A stretch of 64,000 bases of DNA from Macrostomum hystrix (Eukaryota; Platyhelminthes; Macrostomidae), in assembly GCA_950097015.1 (NCBI GenBank), contig CATNEN010000003.1, positions 5,813,501-5,877,500 of the forward strand. The letters are read 5' to 3'. The translations under genes were made by a program, and so were the position numbers. The notes beneath the pieces were generated by a model. It worked only from the letters and a program-made list of their open reading frames with translations, searched no databases and was not told the DNA's origin. How positions within the stretch are numbered: the stretch's first letter is position 1; the number at the start of each line of letters is the position of its first letter. This document shows, piece by piece, positions 25,001 through 35,233 of this stretch.

Positions 25001-26027
25001 GTTCGCGTTCGCTGGCGTCACGCTGAGCACATCCGCCTTGGACAGTCCAGTGTCGAGAATGAGCCAGAAGTAGTTCTGCTGCATGACTGCAGCTTCACTG
25101 GCCAGCCTCAGGACTGAGAGCGCATTGCGAGGACTGGCCAGCAGAAGCAGCTTGAACAGTCTCTTCTTCACCAGACGCTTGAGGTGCTGCACCAGGCTCG
25201 GAGTGACAGAGGCGTTGGCAGTGTTGTCCACTTGGAATGTGAGACTGCTCACTCCGGCAGCGGTGAGGCCGCTCTGCAGGCTCTGCACAGCGGCGCTGCC
25301 TGCAGGCATTGGTGTGTTTGAATCGTCACAACTTGTACATCAGGACAGAGTTTGAGCAGTGTTTACTCACTCTGACGCCCGTCGAACAAGATGGCCACAT
25401 CACTGACCACCGAGTCGGCTGTGATGACGGACACTGCAGCAGCCACCATGTTGTCGGAGCTGTGACTGCCAACAATGGTGAAGTCTAAAAATCATAGAAA
25501 AGCAATTTAGGTTCATTCTCGACCCGAGATTTATGCACTTTTAGTCTAGTTACCTTTGAGCAGCTGGGCCGAGTCGCACAAGCCGGTGGGCAGTGCGATG
25601 AGCGGCAGCTGCAGAGACTTGCTGAGTGAGCCCACCTGATCGAGCAGAGAGCAGCTGCCGACACCAATCAGAGCTGACAGGCCGCTCCCCGAGCACACTG
25701 CGGAGCGAGACACACTTTTACAATCAGCACTGTGCTCAGCATTTTACAGGCATCGCACAGCAAATGGCGAATGCCAGCAGCAGCCAACTCACCAGTCCTG
25801 ACAGCCTGCTGTGAACTGCACCAGCTCACATTCACATGCACATATGAGAGTGTGTGACCCTGCAGCACTCTCCAGTTGGAGTTCACGCGTCTGGCGAACG
25901 CCTTCTCCATCAACGACTCGCTCACCTGCCCGTCTTCCGTGACCACGCCGACCTTCAGGTTGAGGGCAGAGACGGTACTGCTCAGAAGGATCAATGTTAC
26001 TAGTTTGAGTGTGGACTCAGCGCTCAT
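22017..26027 (-). CDS. Ionotropic glutamate receptor B (12 exons, 837 aa)
   Basis: Exons in reading order: 26027-25793, 25697-25554, 25484-25371, 25299-24914, 24792-24640, 24545-24291, 24208-24102, 24016-23923, 23845-23428, 23350-23145, 22686-22523, 22254-22017. All join in frame. The start gives a hydrophobic signal (VTLILLSSTVSA). An ATG 75 bp upstream would add a polar stretch. The amino-terminal half is near-identical to the other copies. S1 has GRDSVIDFS with the ligand Arg. S2 keeps an acidic ligand residue (LLD, Asp721), unlike its five relatives and like NMDA-type subunits. The pore is YLQQGQDFYP. The M3 gate is CFGGNLAAY, closer to the family NLAAF than in the other copies. S1 exons 7-8 are the most divergent of the set (KSPSDGSWG). 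Intron 10 holds a sense SINE. Convergent with receptor A. Confidence 0.92.
22288..22442 (-). mobile_element. SINE family 1, degenerate fragment
   Basis: Shares tctgccctga, tttctcatcgtca-like and gagtcgagttcagggac wording with the family body. It lies in intron 11 of receptor B, in the sense of that gene. Weakly preserved. Confidence 0.5.
22775..23103 (-). mobile_element. SINE family 1 in intron 10 of receptor B
   Basis: Full-length copy on the minus strand, the sense of the host gene. The 3' end (aataattgtaggagggctgc on the plus strand) is at 22775, and the tRNA-like head (gttaaccgctctgccactca on the plus strand) at about 23080-23100. Confidence 0.88.
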
Positions 26028-26102
26028 TGCAAAGAATTTCGATCTGTGTTCAAGATTTTTAGTTTGAGATTGAGAATTCCTTCCTTTTTTAACTAAAAGC
26101 AA

Positions 26103-28585
26103 ATAATTGCAAGTTGAAATTGCTGGACTTTTTCACAGTTTTTTTAATTGATTGAAATGCTTGATACCTTGAGCCGCTGAGAAAATGTCATGCTTATCCC
26201 GCAACGCAGAACTATGAGCAATGAGATCGCATCACTGCTATTGGCTGCCCGGAATCCAATGACTGCACAATAGTTTCCTTTGCTGGTGTACGCGATAAAT
26301 GAAAAGATAGACTTTTTGTTTTTCATTTTTTTATGATTAGGTTGGCTGGTATTTCATTTCATTTCATTTATATTGAAGAAATATATAATATATCTAATAT
26401 ATTTCCAGAGTTGCTTATGCATGGCCTTACGCGTGATATTATTGTTCTAAATAAAAATAAAAATGCAGGAGGGCACAGTGGGGCACTGGCGCAAAACACT
26501 TGGTGACAGCATTGCAGACATGCAGCCAAGAAGGAAGCTTATTTCACAGTTTCCTGAGCACATACACAGCTGCGGTTATCTGCCTTTACTTCTTTAATTG
26601 TCATTTCATTTTTCTTTGTGCGAGAGGCAAACATAAAGCTTGTGACCTACAGCTTCAGACTTCAGTCTTGGGTTCGAATCTCGTCCTAAGCAAAAGTTAA
26701 AGTTGTGCTCTTGAAGACGAAACGACGCAAAACTGTTTCAGTTAATACAGCTCTATATCATAGGAAAAAAATGAACTGATCGGAGTGACTTCAAAGTGTT
26801 AGTTTTTTGCTTTAATTGATGCAATTGATAGAGCAATTAATAAACCTGTGTTAATGCGATATCCCTAGAATTGGGACCTGCTTAGAAGTCATAAATTAAC
26901 CTAAAACAAATTAAGTAGATTGGTTTTACAATCTCTATTTGGTTCAAAGCTTCTCAGCTAATCTGCAATCGTAAACAATGCCCATCAAAAACAATGAGCA
27001 CGCGTGGTGACGCCCACGCACAAGTCATGGATAGTCATTTGTCACTGTCTTCCAGCGGCAAATCGTTTGCTGATTCCCGTTAGGTTAGAGAGGCCAATAG
27101 CCCAGCAGGTTTATTTATTATTCATTCATTTTATTGAGCTTTGATACCCCCGTAAAAGAGGAATCAACTGCAAATAAATTCAATTAGGTAATAAAAAACT
27201 AATCGCTTTTATATAAAATCTGCAAATTAATTTACTTATTTCTTCCAGCCGCAGATACAAAAGCAATCGATAAACTGAATTTAAAATAGCGGTTTAAGTT
27301 CAAGATTCATTCGTGCAGTTTTTTGTAATTGTTACCTAGTTATTATAGAAATAATAAATTTATAGTTTTTTTCTTCTTCAATCTTCGATACCCACAAGTA
27401 AAACCTAGAAGTAACTCACCAACATTTACAAGCATGGGTACATAAGATTAATTCAAAAATCTTAACTCAATATTTGATTTACTTAGTTGAATATTTTTAA
27501 CTTCCGTGTCATCCTCCGGCATTAAAAAATTATATTTTAAAAAGTTGCACGGCCTGTGCTTCACCTACTTTGGTACCTTCAGAGCTAAGCAAAATTTCAC
27601 TGTTGATTTTTTGCATATTGGGTCCTCCGAAATTCTTTGAAATCATTGAATACGAATACGGTTGTCTTGTGATGAAGTGATTATACAGGAATAGGATGCT
27701 GCTGTGTTAAAAATGCAGCATGGTAATCAGCGGAACTGTGAATCGCTTACTGCTCGAAGTTGGTCTGAAGTTGGTCTATATGACCTATAGTCTATGGTCA
27801 AGCCTATCTATGAGTGGTATGAAACAATTGTTTACGCCCTATCCGCAGCCCATTAGTATAATTTTATCCGGGCTTCAATTTGTTTGTTGGTCAAGAACGG
27901 GCATTTTTGGCCATAGACAACTTCCGATTCCGATCGAATCGAACGTAATTCGGCTTGACTTGCCAGAGACGATTATTGAATTGTCGCGGCCAATCAAATT
28001 ATATACACGACTGAGGAGACACATTGCTAGGCTATGGACCAAAGCGGGGAATAAATATTCGTTCGCGAGCGTCTGAGACAAAATCTCGAATACTGTTGCG
28101 AACCTACTCAATGGTTCCCGTCAAAGAGTACTGAACTAACAGGTTGTTCACGTCTACGCGAGTCGAAACCAGGCCGAAATAGTTGACACGCGCCCTCTGC
28201 GACTGCATGCAGAGGACCAATAAACAAAAAACGAAACACATATGCCGCACAAACACAGGCTCTGTATATATGTTAATAATTCAAATTATTAAGAGGTTTG
28301 TTATACTTATTAGAGGAAATGAGCGATCACTGTCTAGAAAAGTAAGGAAACATATCAATTGTGATCTTATTCGTGTTTGGTTACAAGAAGTATGAGAAAA
28401 AATATTATACTGGATGAACTATGTATCAGTAATAACAAGTTAGCATTCGATCTTGATATTGTTTCACTTTTTTCTGAAACAAATATTTAGCGAAGGCATG
28501 AATGTATAAAAAATTGTAAATTTTTGCACTTTTGATATTTCTGCTCAGAGTTTCACAAAAAAGCACACTTAATTAGGCCAAATAT
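26103..28585. other. Intergenic between receptors B and C, no gene seen
   Basis: About 2.5 kb of AT-rich DNA. A weak SINE-like stretch at 26460-26690 has gcaggagggc, ttggtgacag and gcgagaggcaaac. An unassigned GC-richer segment lies at 27720-28200. ORFs here are short and without recognisable domains. Confidence 0.45.
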
Positions 28586-31500
28586 CTAAAATATTGGACA
28601 ATCCAACGGCTGCTTCATTAACAATTTAGTCCAGAGTAATTCCACAAACAAAATAAGCAGACCAACACCATAAAGACCAAGACAGACAATGCAACTGCCG
28701 CCAATGCCCTCTAGATTAATCGGATCGGCGTCTGAAGTAATTTCAGTCTTGCAGCCGTTCTCGTTGGACCAGTAGAAAGAAAACCAACGCTGAATCTGAC
28801 CGGACTCGTGCAGCTTCTGCAGGCTGACATTAGGTGGTTTTTCAGTGTGCCAATAAAAAATCAATGCTCAAAACTAAAACTAACGAGACAGTGTTGACTG
28901 GTTATTATTTTGCAGATTGTACTCACTGGAAGTTGAACAAATCTGCGTATGGAGCATCCTCAGGAAACATAAAAGCAACCGAACCGGTATTAAACTGCTC
29001 CTCCGCCATGTAGTACTGGGTGCAGTTTTTCAGCGCTATCGCCAGCAATGCCGAGTGGTCGTCTAGACAAGCCTGGTTAGGCCTAGGAGGCTTGATAAGT
29101 TGATGATGAAGTGCAAATATAAACTTTATATCTTAGTCGTTAAATTCACAATAAATCTTTCTTAGACTAGAAGCCTCACATCAGACGGACAGGTCTCGTA
29201 TGGTCCAAAAGCCACCATCTTGTTGGCGATTTGTTTGTACACACCTGACTCGGCCCTCGCCAAGAGAGTGTACAGGTTGGTGCCGCTGGAAACATAAGGA
29301 ATGATGGCATCTTGGGAGACCAGATCCTCCAGCGTTTTTATGGGCAGGTTGGTGACAGACACAGTCAGGTAGGCAGTAAGAACAGCTGAAACGCAGAATT
29401 GTACAGTGTCGAGGACACACTTCAACGTGCTACCCCATAGATCGATTATGAACTCTCACCTGAATAGGTCGCGTACAGAATGATAATAAAGAACCACCAA
29501 AATGCCAAACTGGCACGCGCTGACATTGCGAACGGAAAGAAATCCTGTCCCTGCTTCATGAAGCTGCCAATGAAGGTCCAGAGGTACTCTTGCAGCCGGA
29601 TCTCATCAGATATAGCAAAATCCATGCCCAAGTTGTACGCACTGAAAGGTGAAAAGTATGCAAGCAGCCAGGCTATGAAGGAACAGCTAACAATAGTGCC
29701 GATCAGTATGCACCAGACTGTGCTTGTGAATGGCATGAATAAGTTCCATAGTTTAGACTCCCGATGCGGTTTGGGAATCATCACAGCATTCGACTCTTGA
29801 AAAAGCGACGTAGAAAAATCAATCACGGAGTCCCGGATAACAGTTTTTGTGAATGGCCCAGCTCCGAGAGTAGCGTTCTGCAAAATGATTGAAAAACTAC
29901 GTCCTACGTCAAAGAGTACAGTCGTGACCACGAAAAGCGCAGAATTATAAGTTAAGAGTTATTTACGCCTTGCTGCAACTCGCCGACGCAGCCAGTAAAA
30001 TATTCTGAATCCGCCTGAGGAGAGCCCCAGTTGCCATCTTCTGAATCCTTCGCGACAAAACTAAAATGTTTTGTGTACACGAATAATAAAAAACGTTCAA
30101 TTGTCCAAAATAGAAAAAAAACTCGTTCATATGCATGCAAATATTATTAAATTGAACAAAAAAAAACAAACCGAAACTCCATTTTGGCGGCAAGATAGTT
30201 CAGAATGTCGATTGTCATTCCGCTCATTACGTTTGACTTGTTGGGAAAAACTTCATTAAAAATGGTCATTGGCGGAGTCTAAAAACAGCACAAGACCATA
30301 AATAAAAGACGAATCACGATACGAAAAATGATTTCCGTTTAACGGTGAAAAACTATTTTTAAAGCGAACCTCTGGAGCACAGACAATAATGGTTTGATTC
30401 TTGAAGCCCATGAAGGTGTTGGGAAAGGCCAGGCTCACTCCCTTGTAGCGAAACTGCTTGCTCAGAGAGCCGCTCGACACATCGAACTCAGCGGACTTCA
30501 GCATCGAGATCGGAGACCATTGCAGCTCATTGTAGGACGCGACCACTTCGACGCCTTGTGAGCTCAAGTGTCTGCTTGAGCTGTTGTACGAGATGAGGCC
30601 ACGCTGAGTGTCATAGTTGCTCATCTGCAACATCGAATGGGTAAATGGCAGGTGAGTGAGTGAGTGAGTGCAGCTACTCACTGGACTCTGAAATCATGTT
30701 TAAATGTGAGCAGCTCACGCTGAGCAGTTTGCTGAGCACAGTCGATCCCGATGTCCAGTGCTGCAGCGGAAAGCAGGAGGCGTTGCTCGGAGAGAATCCC
30801 GGATCCATCAGCGAGTCGTTCAGCGCCTTGGCCACGGCTTCCACCGCATCCACGAATCGAGCGTCCAGACTCTGCTCAATGCGGTGGGGTTGCGGTGTTT
30901 GAGCTGCGATGCTTGAGTCACTCACTCACGCTGATGACAGACGTGAGCAAGGCAGCACTGCAGTGGACAGTCTCACCCGAATTGAGTCCAGCTGGCACTG
31001 AGGAAACACATCCATCACTGCTGCTGTGCAGTGAGTGAACACGCTGCCTCTCAGCAGAGCAACGTTCGCGTTCGCTGGCGTCACGCTGAGCACATCCGCC
31101 TTGGACAGTCCAGTGTCGAGAATGAGCCAGAAGTAGTTCTGCTGCAAGACTGCAGCTTCTCTGGCCAGCCTCAGGACTGAGAGCGCATTGCGAGGACTGG
31201 CCAGCAGCAGCAGCTTGAACAGTCTCTTCTTCACCAGACGCTTGAGGTGCTGCACCAGGCTCGGAGTGACAGAGGCGTTGGCATTGTTGTCCACTTGGAA
31301 TGTGAGACTGCTCACTCCGGCAGCGGTGAGGCCGCTCTGCAAGTCCTGCAGCAGTTTAACACCTTAGTAATGGGATTCGCGGATGAAAATGAGATATAAG
31401 TGAAATTTTGGTTACTAGGTTATGTAAAATAAAAGTTTCTGAATAATTAATGGCAGTTTCAAATCTTGTGCGAAATTGGTCCTTTCGCACAGTAAAAAAT

Positions 31501-32194
31501 ATTCTAAACGAATACCTACTTTGTATTCTGTCGAAGAAGATGGCGGCGCTGGAGACCACATTATCTGATCTTAGCAATGCGACGGCTGCATCCCTAATGT
31601 TCAGCGAACTGTGGCTGCCCATCACCGAATAAGCTAAAAAAGTTTTTTTCGCTTTACTGATTAACTTTCAAAACATTTCAACTTTTCATTTTTAAGTCAA
31701 TTATTTTTTAGGTCTACCTTTGAGCAGCTGGGCCGAGTCGCACAAGCCGGTGGGCAGGGCGATGAGCGGCAGCTGCAGAGACTTGCTGAGTGAGCCCACC
31801 TGATCGAGCAGAGAGCAGCTGCCGACACCAATCAGAGCTGACAGGCCGCTCTCCGAGCACACTGCGGAGCGAGACACACTTTCACAATCAGCACTGTGCT
31901 CAGCATTTTACAGGCAGCGCACAGCAAATGGCGAATGCCAGCAGCAGCCAACTCACCAGTCCTGACAGCCTGCTGTGAACTGCACCAGCTCACATTCACA
32001 TGCACATATGAGAGTGTGTGACCCTGCAGCACTCTCCAGTTGGAGTTCACGCGTCTGGCGAACGCCTTCTCCATCAGCGACTCGCTCACCTGCCCGTCTT
32101 CCGTGACCACGCCGACCTTCAGGTTGAGGGCAGAACCTGTTAAGATTAAACTGTTTACTAAAAAGAAATAAGCTAGATTGTGCCTACGCCCCAT
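28586..32194 (-). CDS. Ionotropic glutamate receptor C (12 exons, 838 aa)
   Basis: Exons in reading order: 32194-31957, 31861-31718, 31633-31520, 31362-30977, 30871-30719, 30624-30370, 30278-30172, 30060-29967, 29877-29460, 29385-29180, 29090-28927, 28823-28586. All join in frame. The signal peptide includes YFFLVNSLILTGSA. Exon 3 and the first about 25 bp of exon 4 are private to this gene, and the shared sequence resumes at cttgcagagcgg (31346). S1 has VIRDSVIDFS with the ligand Arg. The acidic ligand position is Ala (LLA, 722). The pore reads FMKQGQDFFP, with Lys605 just before the Q/R-site Gln606. The gate motif is TYSAVLTAY, the most divergent of the six. Exon 6 ends at GTTCGC and exon 11 follows an AAG acceptor, both weaker than usual but conserved in position. 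Head-to-head with receptor D. Confidence 0.9.
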
Positions 32195-32519
32195 TCTTTG
32201 TGTTAACTAGTCTTTTTTAATAATCATGCTTATTGTTTAGTAGTTTAGTAATATTCTGTTCACTAAATGCAGCTTGATGTTCAGCAGCTGAGCTGTTCCA
32301 GAATTATCCTCTACTTAATGGGACCAAGTTAGAGAGTGTGCAGCTGAGGTGGTTGGGGCATTGTCAGAGGTGGGCACGAAATTTAGTCCAGTCATCACTG
32401 CTATTGGACAAGCTTCTTTGTTTATCGGGAATGAGAGAACTATCTCCAGGTGATGGAAACTGGTTCAATGGGCTTGCCATTGTAACCGATTATGTGAAAT
32501 TCCACAAGATAGGAATTTC

Positions 32520-32630
32520 TAGGGAGGTTGTAGCCTTGTGTGAGGTTTTAGCCTTGTAGGGAGGTTTTAGCCTTGTAGAGAGGTTGTAGCCTTGTAGGGA
32601 GGTTGTAGCCTTGTAGGGAGGTAGTAGCGT
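32520..32630. repeat. Short minisatellite upstream of receptor C
   Basis: About six tandem units of 18-19 bp of the form gttgtagccttgtagggag. It lies some 330 bp upstream of the start codon of receptor C. Confidence 0.85.
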
Positions 32631-32712
32631 CGGACTCACGTCTTGAAGGTTGGGGGGTTCAATTCCCGAATACACTGGAACTATTTGTGTTGTCTAGCAA
32701 AACACTTTATAT

Positions 32713-33100
32713 ATTATTATCATACTTACATGAGGGCTGCTGGCAATGGCACATCATTTGGTGACACTAGACCCGCAGCCAGCGAGGAGGCATTTCTGCC
32801 CATTCCGCTGACTCCTGAGCACACACGCACACAGATGCCGTACGCAGGCATTCGCTCACACAGGTGTGTACATGTGCCCTGACTTTCTCATCGTCAGGCA
32901 GTGTACACTCTCACTGCGCCTTGGAGGTTGGCCCTCAAGGTCGTGAATTGCACGACAAGCCCCCAATCCTTCTCTCCGCTGATGCGCCCCAAATAAATGT
33001 GGCCTCGCAGCGGAATCGAGCTCAGGGACATTGCCTAAAATTTGGCTATGAACCTTCCATTGGTGCGAGAGGCAAAGGCTCTGCCACTCAAACCCCAACA
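32713..33100 (-). mobile_element. SINE family 1, minus-strand copy
   Basis: The plus strand reads gagggctgctggcaatggca at the 3' end of the element, then the usual body, with a degraded head near 33060-33100 that carries a short insertion (ttgcctaaaatttggctatg). Confidence 0.85.
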
Positions 33101-33101
33101 C

Positions 33102-33225
33102 GTCCGTCTGTCAGACTGACCAATGTCCATGGACAAGAATCTTTGGGCTTGTGTTGCGATTTCCTCCTATGTGGACCAACTCCCCCAGGGCTCGGTGACA
33201 GTGTACACTGCCTGGCAGTGACAAG
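33102..33225 (+). mobile_element. SINE family 1, degenerate partial copy in opposite orientation
   Basis: Resembles the family body on the plus strand (tttgggcttgtgttgcgatt, gacagtgtacactgcctggc). It abuts a minus-strand copy, so the pair is head to head. Confidence 0.5.
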
Positions 33226-33352
33226 TCTCAACGTACGTTTCTACGTCAGTTCAACAATAGAGAATCTGTTATATAACATTCTTAGAGCTATGCATATGCC
33301 ACTTTGTTATCAAAGTCAATCGCAAATCAATAATTTATTTTTCTCCGCTTAC

Positions 33353-33564
33353 ATTTGGAGACGAAAAGGCACACCAAGGACTGCCAATTTTTCCACCTCA
33401 AAGTCGACACCGATGGTAGCTTTGTAGTCGCGTTGGAAAGTTTTGTGACAGAACCGATTGACTAGCGACGTTTTGCCGACTGCAACCTCGCCAACCACGA
33501 CACATTTGCAGGTTTTGAAGCAGTGTTTTGTTTTATGATTATGAATTATAAAGCAATTCAACAC
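33353..33564 (-). pseudogene. Orphan Rab34/Rab36-like GTPase exon
   Basis: The translation has a G1/P-loop (GEVAVGKTSLVNRFC) and a switch I/effector stretch (DYKATIGVDFEVEKL, then LGVPFRLQ), wording typical of the Rab34/36 branch. It ends at a good donor (GTAAGC at 33352-33347), at the point where the family continues with WDTAGQ. I found no WDTAGQ exon or other Rab exon before receptor C. The options are a stranded duplicated exon, or the first exon of a gene whose other exons lie elsewhere. No acceptor is visible upstream, so the ATG at 33564 could be a true start. Confidence 0.55.
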
Positions 33565-34128
33565 ATGTTTTAAAAAAGTGATTATTAATAATTATTAATG
33601 GCATATAGGGTTATAAATACAGTTCTAACTAAGTATATGTCAATATTATACGTAACTTTATTCAACAGTAGAAAGACTGCCTCCATTTTTCAGTTGACTG
33701 AATGTCTCGATGGTGCTGAGTCGGATGGCTTTAAAAGTTTCTTCATTATAAAGTACAGAAAGTTTCTATTCAGGTGCTGGACTTGCTGGACAAAAATCTG
33801 TCAAAATAGCTTGGGAGCTATCGTCAATTAGGCAGTGGGTATTTGAAATACCCTGGGATTTTTCTCCCCAGGAGGAAATTGTGTTGTCTTCCAACTGGTA
33901 ATATATTTTTAAGGCATTTAGCATCATGTATATTTTACAAACTTTAGATGCAACACTTATATGATACTTGCCTGGCTGTAGAGCCACGCTTTGAAGAACA
34001 AATGGATTTTACAGCTGGGTGAAAGTCAATATCCTTGAATGGAGTGAACTCAGCAAGGTGTGGCTGAAATGCAAAGTATGTTTTTTATAAACAATTAAAA
34101 AATGACATTTACTGACTCTTCTATTTCA
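33565..34128. other. Intergenic, no gene seen
   Basis: AT-rich. It contains a small palindrome, gggtatttgaaataccc (near 33836), that recurs in inverted form at about 44813. The two may mark copies of one old repeat. Confidence 0.4.
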
Positions 34129-34392
34129 CTGGCGCACACACACAGATACCGTACGCAGTCACTCGCTCGCACAGGCGTGTACACCAGTCATGACTTTCTC
34201 ATCGTCAGGCAGTGTACACTCTCACTGTGCCATGGATGTTGGCCCTCAAGGGTGTAAATTATACGACAAGCCACCAAGCCTTTTCTTCGCGGCTGCGCCC
34301 AAAATAAATATGGCCTCGCTGCGGAATCGAACTTAGGGAGGGACCTTGGTGCTAGAGGCAAACGCGTTTACAGCTCTGCCACTGACACCCTT
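34129..34392 (-). mobile_element. SINE family 1, 3'-truncated copy
   Basis: The plus strand starts within the GT-rich part (cacacacagataccgtacgc) and runs to the tRNA-like head (acgcgtttacagctctgcca). The terminal third of the element is missing. Confidence 0.8.
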
Positions 34393-34397
34393 AGTAA

Positions 34398-34615
34398 GAC
34401 ACTTACCTCTGCATTGCTTCAGTTCACCCAGCTGTTAAATGGGTGCCAGCATCAGCTGGATAACTGAGGGTGGACGTGGAGTCCCCCCAGTCTATGGACT
34501 GAACGCCCGTACGCAGCCTTCAGATGCGCCGCGCAATAGCTGCGGCAGTTCTGTTGGCTGCACATCTGGTCCAATCAGGGCAGGTGTAATCAACAAATTA
34601 TTATAATTCAACTTG
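34398..34615 (+). mobile_element. SINE-like repeat, family 2
   Basis: Body reads aagacacttacctctgcatt, then cacccagctgttaaatgggt, gtctatggactgaac and gcgcaatagctgcggcag. A near match lies on the minus strand at 44160-44420. The aagacactta/cacccagctg wording is common in animal SINEs (from memory, not checked). Confidence 0.6.
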
Positions 34616-35233
34616 TACACTGGATCAAGGACCTAGTCGATTATTGATGTCAGTTGTTTTGGTTCGAGGTTTAACATCAGGATCCATTCTAGAGCCTTAA
34701 GTTGATGTCCCCATTATTTTTTGTTCTGCTATTTGCAGATATATTGCTACTAGAATTATTTTTAGGTAAATTAATCAAGTGGTCTAAGGCTTGGGAGGGA
34801 TGCACGTTCATGGTAACCTAGAAGCTGATCATTTGTCCGTGTTCTTAGGTTAGAATTCAATGGTAATTGAAATGGAAAATTTTAATAGCCAATTATTGTT
34901 CATCAATCTAGCTTAATTCAAGAAGGAAATTTGATAGGAACTGCCAAACCTTTCACTTAAATTTTACATCGCATTAAAACACAAATACACGCATGAATAA
35001 TTAGTGTAAACAGAACTAACTAACTAACTAACACAACTAACCTATTGACAAATCAGATAGGTTTGAATCTTGTGGGGGTTGTTCAAGTGCTACAGGGTAG
35101 AAACTGAGTAATTGAAGCTCTACTCAACTGGTTTGAAACTCGACTCTCGGCCAGAGCGAGGCAGTGGGAGAAAACAATAAAAAGTTCAAGGAAGCGGGAA
35201 AGACAGTCAGAGAATCAAGCTGCAATTTGAAAA
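34616..35233. other. 5' flank of receptor D, no gene seen
   Basis: AT-rich upstream DNA shared with the divergent receptor C promoter region. No clear TATA element or leader exon could be supported. Confidence 0.4.

Noticed and set aside
27720-28076. 118-codon ORF between receptors B and C
   Set aside because: No recognisable domain, hydrophobic core or neighbouring exon. An unclassified repeat remains possible.
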